From contig CAMHUU010000009.1 of the NCBI GenBank assembly GCA_946188395.1, positions 1-64,000 on the forward strand: a stretch of 64,000 bases of DNA, given 5' to 3'. Of the stretch, positions 41,269-49,868 are shown piece after piece. Origin of the DNA: an uncultured Prevotellaceae bacterium (GTDB taxonomy: Bacteria; Bacteroidota; Bacteroidia; Bacteroidales; Bacteroidaceae). Numbering within the stretch: position 1 is the first letter of the stretch; each line of letters starts with the position of its first letter. The notes under the pieces were generated by a model, which did not search any database, was not told the DNA's origin, and saw nothing but the letters and a program-made list of their open reading frames with translations. A program made the position numbers and the translations under genes.

Positions 41269-42150
41269 ATGAGCAACATGAAGACGGCATATTACCAGGT
41301 GGGCGGACACGTGTTCGGCGTCAGTGGCGGGGAGGAATTCCTGGCGCTGATGGAGAACTATGAGCCGTTTCGTTGCGACAATCATTCAACATTCAACATT
41401 CAACATTCACCATTATTTGAACTGACCATCGGCAGTGGCGAGGCGCCGGCCTATAGCGAGGAGCTGCGCCAGGATGAAGAGGGGCAGGAGATAGTCTGCG
41501 GGCGGACCGCAGACGGTGAGGCGGTGTTTGAATTCCGCTGGTGGCAGGAGACGGCCGGGTGGCTGGTATGTTCGGAAGACTACCATCAGGGGCGCCTGCT
41601 GACGACGGGACGTTACACGAAGATGGCCATCGACAATGCACTGATGGTGCTCTATGCGCTGGCTACGGCGGATCGGGGTACGGTGCTGTTCCACGCCGCT
41701 GTGGTGAGTCGCGGAGGCCGCGGGTATATGTTTTTGGGCAAGAGCGGTACGGGCAAGAGTACCCATGCACGGCTGTGGCTGCAGCATATCGAGGGTACGG
41801 CGCTGGTGAACGACGACAACCCCGTTGTTCGTATTGTGGGCGACGGTTCCTCCGTCGTCTATGGTTCCCCATGGAGCGGCAAGACGCCGTGCTACCGCAA
41901 TGTGAGCTATCCGCTGGGCGGCATCGTGATGCTGAGTCAGGCGCCGTACAACAAGATACAGCGGCTGGGTGGCATCCAGGCTTATGCCTCGCTGGTGGCG
42001 AGCATCAGCGGCAAGCGGTGGGACAGCCGTGTGGCCGACGGGCTGCACGAGACGGAGAATGCGCTGGCCTCGACGGTGGCGGTATGGCATCTGGAGTGCC
42101 TGCCGGACGAAGCAGCAGCGAAACTTTGTTCTTTGAACATTGAACTTTGA
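41269..42150 (+). CDS. HprK-like kinase (HPr-kinase/PEP-carboxykinase-like fold)
   Basis: About 293 residues. The core FHAAVV then P-loop FLGKSGTGKSTHARLW (about 150-165), DDNPVVRI and the phosphate-loop region YGSPWSGKTPC resemble the HprK-like kinases found in lasso-peptide and other RiPP gene clusters, where they are thought to modify the peptide or a carrier. It is not a full HPr kinase. The start is 41269 (41278 possible), after the promoter; the longer frame back to 41164 crosses it. A 7-bp repeat adds HSTFNIQHSPLF near residue 40, and another overlaps its stop. Confidence 0.82.
   Translation: MSNMKTAYYQVGGHVFGVSGGEEFLALMENYEPFRCDNHSTFNIQHSPLFELTIGSGEAPAYSEELRQDEEGQEIVCGRTADGEAVFEFRWWQETAGWLVCSEDYHQGRLLTTGRYTKMAIDNALMVLYALATADRGTVLFHAAVVSRGGRGYMFLGKSGTGKSTHARLWLQHIEGTALVNDDNPVVRIVGDGSSVVYGSPWSGKTPCYRNVSYPLGGIVMLSQAPYNKIQRLGGIQAYASLVASISGKRWDSRVADGLHETENALASTVAVWHLECLPDEAAAKLCSLNIEL
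41384..41411 (+). repeat. 7-bp tandem repeat in the HprK-like gene
   Basis: Four units of attcaac/attcacc, in frame. Confidence 0.88.
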
Positions 42151-42155
42151 ACTTT
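42131..42155 (+). repeat. 7-bp tandem repeat over a stop/start junction
   Basis: ctttgaa, cattgaa, ctttgaa. It contains the stop of the HprK-like gene (42148-42150) and abuts the next ATG (42156). The same 22-bp sequence recurs at 42884. Confidence 0.88.
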
Positions 42156-42584
42156 ATGATTACTGACGGGCAGATATTGGACGAGGCGGTTCGGCTGGTG
42201 AGCGAGGACGTGAGTGTGACGCTGCCGGTGAACGGGCGAAGCATGCTGCCGTTTATCATTGGCGGCAGGGAGAGCGTCATCCTGCAAAAGCCTCACGATG
42301 TCTGCGTCGGCGATGTGGTGCTGGCATGGGTTGAAGGCTGCCGGTGGGTTGTACACCGCATCATCCGCATCGATGGCGACCGTGTGACGCTGATGGGCGA
42401 TGGGAATATTGTCGGTGTGGAGCATTGCACGATGGGTGATGTCAAGGCCCGTGTGACGCATGTGGTGGATGCGCAGGGAAAGCCCCACGATATATATAAT
42501 AGGTGGCGCCGCATGGGGGCCAGAATATGGTGGTATCTGCGCCCAATCAGAAGATATTTGTTGTTTATTTATAGGAAGTTATAG
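42156..42584 (+). CDS. Signal-peptidase-like (S26 type) serine peptidase
   Basis: 142 residues from ATG 42156 (a TTG three codons earlier is unlikely). Motifs in order: GRSMLPFI with the nucleophile Ser, GDVVLAWVEGCRWVVHRIIRI where signal peptidases have Lys or, in the ER/SipW type, His, and MGDGN (box E). The VHRI motif points to a Ser-His dyad. No N-terminal membrane anchor is seen. The protein may cut the leader of a peptide handled by this cassette; that is inferred. It starts 5 bp after the kinase stop. Confidence 0.8.
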   Translation: MITDGQILDEAVRLVSEDVSVTLPVNGRSMLPFIIGGRESVILQKPHDVCVGDVVLAWVEGCRWVVHRIIRIDGDRVTLMGDGNIVGVEHCTMGDVKARVTHVVDAQGKPHDIYNRWRRMGARIWWYLRPIRRYLLFIYRKL

Positions 42585-42616
42585 AAGTTAAAGAAGTTAT
42601 AGAAGTTATAGAAGAT
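42575..42616 (+). repeat. 9-bp tandem repeat before the PqqD-like gene
   Basis: About 4.5 units of gaagttata/gaagttaaa, overlapping the peptidase stop and ending at the next ATG. Confidence 0.88.
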
Positions 42617-42889
42617 ATGAAGATTAAGAATGGATTTGTGTTGCGGCAGGTGTGTGGCGAGAACGTCATAGTGGGCGAGGGCCTCGGTGCCGTGAATTTC
42701 GGTAAGTTGCTGGCGCTGAACGAGACCGCAGCATGGCTGTGGAAGACAGCGCTGGCCATGGGCGACTTTAGCGTGGAAGGGCTGGCTGAGCGCCTCTGCG
42801 AGGAATACGACGTCACGCCGGAGCAAGCTCAGCAGGACGTTGCGGCTATTCTGCAGCAGTGGCAGGAAGTGGGCGTCGTGGAACTTTGA
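42617..42889 (+). CDS. PqqD-like peptide-recognition protein
   Basis: 90 residues of the PqqD type: FVLRQVCGENVIVGEG, then NFGKLLALNETAAWLWKTA and the helical tail LAERLCEEYDVTPEQAQQDVAAILQQW. PqqD-like proteins bind leader peptides of ribosomally made and modified peptides and bring them to the modifying enzymes. Located between the peptidase and exporter genes. No precursor gene was found near it. Confidence 0.88.
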   Translation: MKIKNGFVLRQVCGENVIVGEGLGAVNFGKLLALNETAAWLWKTALAMGDFSVEGLAERLCEEYDVTPEQAQQDVAAILQQWQEVGVVEL

Positions 42890-42905
42890 ACATTGAACTT
42901 TGAAC
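42884..42905 (+). repeat. 7-bp tandem repeat over the stop/start junction (second copy)
   Basis: Identical in its 22 bp to 42131-42152. It contains the PqqD-like stop codon and abuts the exporter ATG. Confidence 0.88.
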
Positions 42906-42906
42906 G

Positions 42907-44520
42907 ATGAAGTATATCGCGTGGCTGTGGCGTAACTCACGGGGCATTCGCTGGCAAGCAGTGGTGCGCATCGTGGCAGGTATCGGGCAGGTATTGCTCG
43001 GCCTGACGATGGTATGGCTCAGCAAGCGATTCATCGACGAGACTATCCGCAAGGGAACTAGCGACGATGTGCTGCAGATGGTGATGTGGCTTGTGTTGAC
43101 GGTGGTTGGTGGCGTGGCCCTGCGACAGGTGGGCTATTGGCTGGCAACAACTGCGAATATAAGTCAGACAAACGCCCTGCGGTTGCGCATCTTCAGCAGT
43201 CTGTTTCGCCGTCAGCTGTTCAGCGAACAGGAGCTGCACTCGGGCGATGTCACCTCGCGACTGGCGAAGGACATCGAGACCGTGAGCCAGGTGACCACCG
43301 ACACCGTGCCGCAGATGGTGATTACGATGATACAATTGTGTGGCGCCTTCTTGTTGATGCGGTGGTTTGATGCCCGATTGGCGTGGGCACTGCTGTTGCT
43401 GACACCGCTGGCCATCGTCTTCGGAAAACTCATTGCCCGCAGGCTGCGCAAGATGACGCTCGACATCCGCCAGGACGAGAGTCGCATACAAATGCAAGTG
43501 CAGGAGGGCATGGAACATAATGCCGTGTTGCGGTCGCTAGGGTCAGAGCAGTGGGTGACCGACCGTCTGGACACGATGCAACAGCGCCTGCACGGCAATG
43601 TGCTGCGCCGTACGCGGTTTACCGTCGTCGTACGCGTCATCATGGGCTGCGTCTTTGGGCTTGGCTACCTGCTGGCCTTTGTGTGGGGGGGCATCGGACT
43701 GAGAAACGGTACCATTACCTTTGGTGTGATGACATCGTTCCTGCAACTGGTGGGTATGATTCAGAACCCCATTCTGCAGCTGTTGAACATGGTGCCGGGC
43801 GTGATACATGCCACGGCAAGTATCGATAGGTTGGAGGAATTGGAAGGTAACGGGGCTGCGACCATGTTGCAGCATACGGGACAGGTTACGACACAGTCGC
43901 AACAAACTGTGAACCAAGAGGCGGTGGTGCGGTTTGAGGATGTGTCGTTTCGGTACGCGACGGGCGATAGGGAGATACTGAGTCATTTTTCGCACGATTT
44001 CAAGGCGGGCACGAAGACCGCCATTATGGGCGAGACGGGTATCGGCAAGACGACGCTGTTCCGTCTGATTCTCGGTTTCATAGCACCTACGGAAGGTCGT
44101 GTGGAGGTTGGTGGTGAGCTGTGTTTCGTGCCTCAGGGCAATACGCTGATGAGCGGCACCATCCGCTATAACCTGCAACTGGCGAAGCCCGAGGCCACTG
44201 ATGATGAGCTGAAGAGCGTGCTGCATACCGCCTGTGCCGACTTTGTGTTCGACCTGGCGGAAGGTCTCGATACGGAACTCGGCGAGCGCGGCAGTGGATT
44301 GAGTGAAGGTCAGGCGCAGCGCATCGCCATAGCACGAGGACTATTGCGTCCGGGTGGTATTTTGTTGCTCGACGAGATTAGCAGCTCGCTGGACGAACCT
44401 ACCGAGCGTGAACTATACCGCAGGCTCTTTGCCGCCTGTCCCGAGAAAACCATGTTGTTTATTACCCACCGCCCGACGGTAACGCAGCAGTGTGATGAGA
44501 GTTTAGAGTTGAGAGTTTAG
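42907..44520 (+). CDS. ABC transporter (membrane plus ATPase) of the cassette
   Basis: 537 residues. Six membrane helices in the N-terminal half, then an ATPase domain with Walker A GETGIGKTT, signature LSEGQ and Walker B ILLLDEISSSLD. Homodimeric exporters of this type move lipids, drugs or peptides outward. There is no N-terminal C39 peptidase domain, so leader cleavage, if any, would be done by the separate peptidase. The start (42907) is set by the upstream stop/start repeat. The final codons lie in a 7-bp repeat, and priA starts 5 bp on. Confidence 0.9.
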   Translation: MKYIAWLWRNSRGIRWQAVVRIVAGIGQVLLGLTMVWLSKRFIDETIRKGTSDDVLQMVMWLVLTVVGGVALRQVGYWLATTANISQTNALRLRIFSSLFRRQLFSEQELHSGDVTSRLAKDIETVSQVTTDTVPQMVITMIQLCGAFLLMRWFDARLAWALLLLTPLAIVFGKLIARRLRKMTLDIRQDESRIQMQVQEGMEHNAVLRSLGSEQWVTDRLDTMQQRLHGNVLRRTRFTVVVRVIMGCVFGLGYLLAFVWGGIGLRNGTITFGVMTSFLQLVGMIQNPILQLLNMVPGVIHATASIDRLEELEGNGAATMLQHTGQVTTQSQQTVNQEAVVRFEDVSFRYATGDREILSHFSHDFKAGTKTAIMGETGIGKTTLFRLILGFIAPTEGRVEVGGELCFVPQGNTLMSGTIRYNLQLAKPEATDDELKSVLHTACADFVFDLAEGLDTELGERGSGLSEGQAQRIAIARGLLRPGGILLLDEISSSLDEPTERELYRRLFAACPEKTMLFITHRPTVTQQCDESLELRV

Positions 44521-44522
44521 AG
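44499..44522 (+). repeat. 7-bp tandem repeat at the exporter stop
   Basis: gagttta, gagttga, gagttta and a partial; it includes the stop codon. Confidence 0.85.
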
Positions 44523-44525
44523 CTG

Positions 44526-46874
44526 ATGTTGTACGTTGACGTGATATTGCCCGTGCCCTTGGAAGGGATGTTCACCTACGCCGTGCCAGAAGGAATGGCG
44601 GTGAAGGTGGGCCAGCGCGTGGTGGTACCCTTCGGACGTTCGAAGACGTATGTCGGACTGGTGGGGCGCGTGCACAGCACCAAACCCGAAGGCTACGAGG
44701 TGAAAGCCATCCAGCAGGTGATGGATTCGGAACCCGTTGTAACCGAGCAACAACTGCAGTTGTGGCAGTGGATCAGCGACTACTACCTGTCGCCCATCGG
44801 TGATGTGTATAAGGCTGCACTGCCAGCAGGACTGAAAGATACCGAGGGCTATAAGCCGCGCACGGAGACGTTTATCCGACTGACGGAACAGTACCGCAAC
44901 GAGGCCGCGCTGCATGTGGCGCTGAACGTGCTGTCGCGAGCCCGCAAACAGTTGGAGGCGTTTACGAAGTACCTGGAGTTGTCGGGCATTGATTTAATTA
45001 GTAATGAGAAATTAGTAATTAGTAATTGTGATAACACTCAGGGCGAAAAACAGGGCGGACAAGGTAATCATAATTACTCATTACTCATTACTAATTCCTC
45101 ATTAGTCACAGAAGTGACACGCGAAGAACTGATGAATGCCAGTGGGGTGGCGGCGGTGACCATCAGCGAACTGGTGAAGCGCGGGATGCTGGAAACTTAC
45201 GAGGTGGAGGTAGGACGACTGAATCATGGTGGCGAATACCGCCCGGAACTCATCAAACCCTTGAGCGCAGCCCAGGAGGAGGCTTATAACGGCATTCTGA
45301 TGTCGATGATGAAGAAACAGGTGACACTGTTGCACGGTGTGACGGGTTCCGGAAAGACAGAGATATACATCCACCTGATTCGCCGTGCCCTGGAACGTAA
45401 GGAACAAGTGCTCTACCTGTTGCCCGAGATAGCATTGACTGTACAGATGATGCAACGCTTGCAGCGGGTGTTTGGTAATAGGCTGGGCATTTACCACTCG
45501 AAATATAGCGACGCCGAGCGCGTGGAAATCTGGCAGAAGCAGTTGTCGAAGAATCCCTACGACATCATTCTCGGTGCCCGCAGTGCCGTTTTCCTGCCCT
45601 TCCAGCAGTTAGGACTGGTCATTGTCGACGAGGAACACGAGACCTCGTATAAGCAGCAAGACCCTGCCCCGCGGTATCATGCCCGCAGTGCCGCCATTAT
45701 GCTGGCAGCCCGCCAGAAGGCAGCGGTGGTGTTGGGAACGGCGACACCATCGATGGAAAGCTACCATAACACACAGACGGGCAAGTATGGCTTGGTGGAA
45801 CTGAAAGAGCGCTACCAGGGTTTGGAATTGCCCGAGATACAGGTGGTGGACATAGCCGATTTGCAGCACCGAAAAATGATGAACGGCGCCTTTTCACCGT
45901 TGTTGCTGGCTCGTATGCGCGAGGCGTTGGAACAGGGCGAACAGGTCATCCTGTTTCAGAATCGTCGAGGGTTCTCGCCCGTTGTCGAGTGTCATCAGTG
46001 TGGATGGGTGCCTACGTGTCAGCATTGCGACGTGTCGCTAACCTTGCACCGTCAGCTTGGACAATTGACGTGCCACTATTGTGGCGCTACCTATAGCATT
46101 CCCACGGAGTGTCCCTGTTGCGGAGGAACCGACCTGCGCACACGCGGCTATGGTACCGAGAAGATTGAGCAGCAGGTGCACGACCTGTTTCCCGAGGCCC
46201 GCATTGCCCGTATGGACCTGGACACTACGCGCACCCGTAATGCCTACGAGCGCATCATCACCGATTTTGCCGCGGGAAGGACGAATATCCTCATTGGTAC
46301 GCAGATGATTTCGAAGGGTCTCGACTTCGACCGCGTCAGTGTGGTGGGCATTGTCAATGCCGATTCGATGTTGAACCAGCCCGACTTCCGGGCCTTCGAG
46401 CATGCCTTTATGATGATGTCGCAGGTCAGTGGTCGTGCAGGTCGTAAGCATCGTCGTGGACTCGTCATCCTGCAAACCAAACAACCCCAGCTGCCGGTTA
46501 TCGGACAGGTGGTGCGCGGTGACTATACCGCCCTGTATAAGGACTTGGTGGCCGAGCGACAGGTGTTTCGCTATCCGCCCTTTGTCCGATTGGTGTACGT
46601 CTTCCTGCGCCACCGTAATGAGACCACCGTACATGCTGCCGCACTGGATTTGGGAACCCGTCTGCGCCAGACATTCCCTGGGCGTGTGCTTGGGCCCGAC
46701 AAGCCTTCGGTGGCGAAGGTCAGCGGACAAAACATCCGCAAGCTGATGCTCAAGCTGGAACCCGGCATCGACATGCCACGCGTGCGCAAGACGCTGTTGC
46801 TGCTACGCCAGCAGTTGCTCGACGACAAGCGTTATACCACGCTTCAGGTATATTACGACGTAGATCCACAATGA
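44526..46874 (+). CDS. priA: Primosomal protein N' (replication restart helicase PriA)
   Basis: 782 residues. The 3'BD-like N-terminus VDVILPVPLEGMFTYAVP, helicase motifs (GVTGSGKTEIYI; DEEH; LGTATPSMES; FQNRRGF), and the zinc-binding cysteine pairs of the CxxC kind (CHQCGWVPTCQHCD; CHYCG; CPCCGG). It restarts stalled forks. Its first codon is 5 bp after the exporter stop, so it may share that transcript. A segment (44997-45107) is made of two inverted tracts of 7-bp units that insert about 35 residues (LISNEKLVISN ... SLLITNSSL) in the middle of the protein. Confidence 0.95.
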   Translation: MLYVDVILPVPLEGMFTYAVPEGMAVKVGQRVVVPFGRSKTYVGLVGRVHSTKPEGYEVKAIQQVMDSEPVVTEQQLQLWQWISDYYLSPIGDVYKAALPAGLKDTEGYKPRTETFIRLTEQYRNEAALHVALNVLSRARKQLEAFTKYLELSGIDLISNEKLVISNCDNTQGEKQGGQGNHNYSLLITNSSLVTEVTREELMNASGVAAVTISELVKRGMLETYEVEVGRLNHGGEYRPELIKPLSAAQEEAYNGILMSMMKKQVTLLHGVTGSGKTEIYIHLIRRALERKEQVLYLLPEIALTVQMMQRLQRVFGNRLGIYHSKYSDAERVEIWQKQLSKNPYDIILGARSAVFLPFQQLGLVIVDEEHETSYKQQDPAPRYHARSAAIMLAARQKAAVVLGTATPSMESYHNTQTGKYGLVELKERYQGLELPEIQVVDIADLQHRKMMNGAFSPLLLARMREALEQGEQVILFQNRRGFSPVVECHQCGWVPTCQHCDVSLTLHRQLGQLTCHYCGATYSIPTECPCCGGTDLRTRGYGTEKIEQQVHDLFPEARIARMDLDTTRTRNAYERIITDFAAGRTNILIGTQMISKGLDFDRVSVVGIVNADSMLNQPDFRAFEHAFMMMSQVSGRAGRKHRRGLVILQTKQPQLPVIGQVVRGDYTALYKDLVAERQVFRYPPFVRLVYVFLRHRNETTVHAAALDLGTRLRQTFPGRVLGPDKPSVAKVSGQNIRKLMLKLEPGIDMPRVRKTLLLLRQQLLDDKRYTTLQVYYDVDPQ
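44997..45107 (+). repeat. Two 7-bp repeat tracts in priA
   Basis: 44997-45028 uses attagta units; 45073-45107 uses attactc/attacta units. They are roughly inverted and in frame. Confidence 0.85.
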
Positions 46875-46910
46875 GAAGTTAAAGAAGTTAAAGAAGTTAG
46901 AGGAGTTATA
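46875..46910 (+). repeat. 9-bp tandem repeat after priA
   Basis: About four units of gaagttaaa/gaagttaga, the same family as 42575-42616. Confidence 0.85.
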
Positions 46911-46920
46911 GAATTTTTAT

Positions 46921-46928
46921 TACCTTTG
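46921..46928 (+). promoter_or_regulatory. -7 element for the TlpA-like gene
   Basis: TACCTTTG, 24 bp before the TlpA-like start; the -33 region is occupied by the 9-bp repeat. Confidence 0.5.
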
Positions 46929-46951
46929 CAAGCAATTTTATTCAAGACCAG

Positions 46952-47455
46952 ATGCTTATGAAGAAAATAGTACGCTTTTCATTACTCGTATTGCTGCTTT
47001 TTACGGTGCAGAGCACCTTTGCACAGTTGCCTCAGGTGACGCTGAAGACCATGGACGGCAAGCCGGTACGCGTCGATACGCTGTCGAATGGCGGAAAACC
47101 GTTTATCATCGATTTCTTTGCCACATGGTGTAAGCCCTGCAACCGCGAACTCGATGCCATCAGCGAGGTGTATGGCGATTGGCAGGAGGAGACCGGCGTG
47201 AAGATCTTTGCCGTATCCATTGATCAGGGACAGAACATCAATAAGGTGAAGCCCCTTGTCGACAATCACGGCTGGGAGTACGACGTGCTGCTTGACCCTA
47301 ATGGTGACCTGAAGCGCGCCTTTGGAATCCAGATGATACCTTACGTGATGATTGTCGATGGACAGGGCACCATCGTTTATCGCCATGCCGGCTACAACGA
47401 CGGTGAGGAGGCAGAACTCATCGAAAAGGTGAGAGAAGTAAGAGGTAAGAAGTAA
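46952..47455 (+). CDS. Exported TlpA/ResA-type thiol-disulfide protein
   Basis: 167 residues. Signal peptide (core SLLVLLLFTVQSTFA), then a thioredoxin-like fold with the active site FATWCKPCNREL and a cis-Pro segment IQMIPYVMIVD. It handles disulfides in the periplasm. It is the first gene of a likely unit with DUF6029 and two Omp28-like proteins, which also have CxxC motifs. Starts at 46952 or 46958. It ends in a 7-bp repeat. Confidence 0.9.
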   Translation: MLMKKIVRFSLLVLLLFTVQSTFAQLPQVTLKTMDGKPVRVDTLSNGGKPFIIDFFATWCKPCNRELDAISEVYGDWQEETGVKIFAVSIDQGQNINKVKPLVDNHGWEYDVLLDPNGDLKRAFGIQMIPYVMIVDGQGTIVYRHAGYNDGEEAELIEKVREVRGKK

Positions 47456-47466
47456 GAGGTGAGAGT
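47429..47466 (+). repeat. 7-bp tandem repeat at the TlpA-like stop
   Basis: About five units of gtaagag/gtaagaa/gtgagag covering the last codons (KVREVRGKK) and stop. Confidence 0.82.
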
Positions 47467-47484
47467 AATGATAACTGAGAACTC

Positions 47485-49047
47485 ATGAAAGCATTTATAC
47501 TCTTATTGTTGCTTGCTGGATTTCAGGTAACAGCTCATGGTCAGAATCAGCAGGGTGTTTCGCTGCATGGCACTGTGCAGAGCGACGTTTTGATACCCCA
47601 GAACGATGATGCCATTGGTGCCGAGAAGACCGATGACGTGCTGACGAATACCTATGTGGACCTGCAGTTACAGAGCAAATATGTGGATGCCGGCGTCCGT
47701 GTGGAGTATCTGGAGCATCCGCTGCCCGGTTTCGAGCACGACTTCGCAGGGTGGGGTGTACCTCATTTCTGGGTGAAGGGACGCTTGGGACGTGCAGAAC
47801 TGACGGCAGGAACGTTTTATGAGCAGTTTGGTTCAGGACTTATTCTTCGTACCTACGAGGAACGTTCGCTGGGTATCGACAATTCGCTGCTGGGCGGCCG
47901 TCTGGTGGTGAAACCCATGAAGGGCGTCACGGTGAAGGCACTGTCGGGTAAGCAGCGCCGCTATTGGAAGTGGAACAAGTCGCTGGTGAGCGGTGCTGAT
48001 GCCGAGGTGGCACTGAACGAATGGATTCCCAGTCTCGGAAAGTCGGGAACGGAACTGATGGTGGGTGCCTCGTGGGTCAATAAATACGAAGAACAGGAGG
48101 ATATCTTCGTCGACGCTTCCCATAAGTTGAATCTGCCGAAGTTTGTCAATGCATGGGACGTGCGTGCCACCTTGAACAAGGGACCATGGAGCGTGCTGGC
48201 TGAATATGCCCAGAAGACGCAGGACCCGTCGTTCGACAATCAATACTCTTACGAGAAAGGCTCTGCGGCCTTGTTTTCGGGATCGTACTCGAAGAAGGGG
48301 CTGAGCCTGTTGTTGCAGGCCAAGAGGAGCGAGAATATGTCGTTTCGCAGTCGTAGGTCGATGATTGGCACCTCGTCGTTCATCAACCATCTGCCGGCAT
48401 TTACGCAGGACCATACCTATGCGTTGGCAGCGCTCTATCCCTATGCCACACAGCTGGCTGGCGGCGAATGGGCGTGGCAGGCTGAAGGTGGCTACAACTT
48501 CAAGCGCAAGACGACGCTGGGCGGACGGTATGGCATGAATGTGAAGGTGAACTTCTCGCATGTGCGCTGGGAGGGTACGACCTTCTATCAGGACCTGGAC
48601 GTGCAGTTGACGCGTAAATTGACGAAGGACTTCAAGTTGTCGCTGATGTATATGAACCAGCGCTACAATAAGACCGTCGTCGAGGGAGAGGGCGGCATGG
48701 TGCACAGCAATATCTTCATTGCCGACGGTAAGTGGCAGCTGGCTCCTAAGACGGCTTTGCGTGCGGAGGTACAGTATCTGGCAACAGCTGACGATCAGGG
48801 TGATTGGGCCTATGGTCTTGTGGAACTGTCGCTGGCTCCTCACTGGATGTTGTCGGCAAGCGATATGTATAATGTCGGCGACACCCATGTACACTACTAT
48901 CAGGGTGGCGTGGCCTTTAGTACGGGCGCACACCGTCTACAGGTAGGCTACGGACGGACACGTGCAGGCTACAACTGTTCGGGTGGTGTCTGTCGCTATG
49001 TGCCGGCCAGCAAGGGCGTTACACTGTCGTATAACTACAATTTTTGA
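47485..49047 (+). CDS. DUF6029-like outer-membrane protein
   Basis: 520 residues with a signal peptide (MKAFILLLLLAGFQVTAHGQ). Alternating aromatic strands and a C-terminal LSYNYNF suggest a beta-barrel outer-membrane protein; the sequence resembles DUF6029 proteins. A late loop has two cysteines (GYNCSGGVCRY) that could form a disulfide. It sits between a TlpA-like thiol protein and an Omp28-like lipoprotein, so a link to redox or export at the outer membrane is suggested. The function is unknown. Confidence 0.78.
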   Translation: MKAFILLLLLAGFQVTAHGQNQQGVSLHGTVQSDVLIPQNDDAIGAEKTDDVLTNTYVDLQLQSKYVDAGVRVEYLEHPLPGFEHDFAGWGVPHFWVKGRLGRAELTAGTFYEQFGSGLILRTYEERSLGIDNSLLGGRLVVKPMKGVTVKALSGKQRRYWKWNKSLVSGADAEVALNEWIPSLGKSGTELMVGASWVNKYEEQEDIFVDASHKLNLPKFVNAWDVRATLNKGPWSVLAEYAQKTQDPSFDNQYSYEKGSAALFSGSYSKKGLSLLLQAKRSENMSFRSRRSMIGTSSFINHLPAFTQDHTYALAALYPYATQLAGGEWAWQAEGGYNFKRKTTLGGRYGMNVKVNFSHVRWEGTTFYQDLDVQLTRKLTKDFKLSLMYMNQRYNKTVVEGEGGMVHSNIFIADGKWQLAPKTALRAEVQYLATADDQGDWAYGLVELSLAPHWMLSASDMYNVGDTHVHYYQGGVAFSTGAHRLQVGYGRTRAGYNCSGGVCRYVPASKGVTLSYNYNF

Positions 49048-49061
49048 AAAATGTAAGAATT

Positions 49062-49847
49062 ATGAAGCACCATACATTTCCTAATTTCTCATTTACATTT
49101 CTCATTTGCATTGTCCTGTTGCTGACGGCATGCAGTCATATCGACGAGGACGACAGGCTCATCTACGTGAAACCTGCTGAGGTGAGCCGTCGTGTGCTGT
49201 TGGAGGACTTCACCGGCCAGCGTTGCGTGAACTGTCCGAAAGCCAACGACGAGATCAAGGCCTTGCAGGAGCAGTATGGCGAATTCAACGTCATTGCCGT
49301 TGGTATCCATTCTGGTCCCCTGGGATTCTATACCAAAGGCGACTACGTGGGACTGAGCACTGAGGTGGGCGACGAATACTATAAACACTGGGCACTCGAC
49401 TATCAGCCCGTGGGACTCATCGACCGTGGGGCTCCCTTGGAATATACCGCTTGGAACACCCGTATCCGTGAAGAACTCACGAAGACGGCACCTGTCGATA
49501 TTGATCTGGTGCTCGCTGTCGATAACGACCAGCTGACCATCTGGGCAGATGTCAAGGGTGTTGAGGGAACGACTACGGGAAATTTGCAGCTCTGGCTGAC
49601 GGAGGATTACGTCACCGCTTTCCAGCTGATGCCCGACGGCTCGCGTAATATGGAGTACCAGCACCAGCATGTGTTCCGTGCAGCTATCAATGGCATGTGG
49701 GGAGAACCCGTCACGGTCCGTGAGGGTGAAACCTTTACCACGCAGCATTATCAGTACACGGTTCCGAAGGACTGGGTGGTAGGCAATCTCTCGGTGGTGG
49801 GCTTCGTCTACAACGCACAAGGTGTGCTGCAGGCGCGAAAACTATGA
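49062..49847 (+). CDS. Omp28-related lipoprotein with CxxC
   Basis: About 261 residues from ATG 49062 (a TTG at 49044 in the upstream stop region is unlikely). The signal (LICIVLLLTACSHIDEDD) is a lipoprotein signal, its core partly encoded by diverged 7-bp units (49083-49110). The Omp28-like body has FTGQRCVNCPKANDEIKALQ, a thioredoxin-like CVNC site, and GVLQARKL at the end. Likely in the outer membrane, with a redox or binding role. Confidence 0.82.
   Translation: MKHHTFPNFSFTFLICIVLLLTACSHIDEDDRLIYVKPAEVSRRVLLEDFTGQRCVNCPKANDEIKALQEQYGEFNVIAVGIHSGPLGFYTKGDYVGLSTEVGDEYYKHWALDYQPVGLIDRGAPLEYTAWNTRIREELTKTAPVDIDLVLAVDNDQLTIWADVKGVEGTTTGNLQLWLTEDYVTAFQLMPDGSRNMEYQHQHVFRAAINGMWGEPVTVREGETFTTQHYQYTVPKDWVVGNLSVVGFVYNAQGVLQARKL
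49083..49110 (+). repeat. Diverged 7-bp repeat in a lipoprotein signal
   Basis: aatttct, catttac, atttctc, atttgca; low identity but a clear 7-bp rhythm. Confidence 0.55.
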
Positions 49848-49868
49848 AAATTGAACAATTAAAATGAT

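Noticed and set aside
42131..42906. Possible CRISPR or attachment sites in the cassette junctions
   Set aside because: Units are 7-9 bp without spacers, so they are tandem repeats, not CRISPR.
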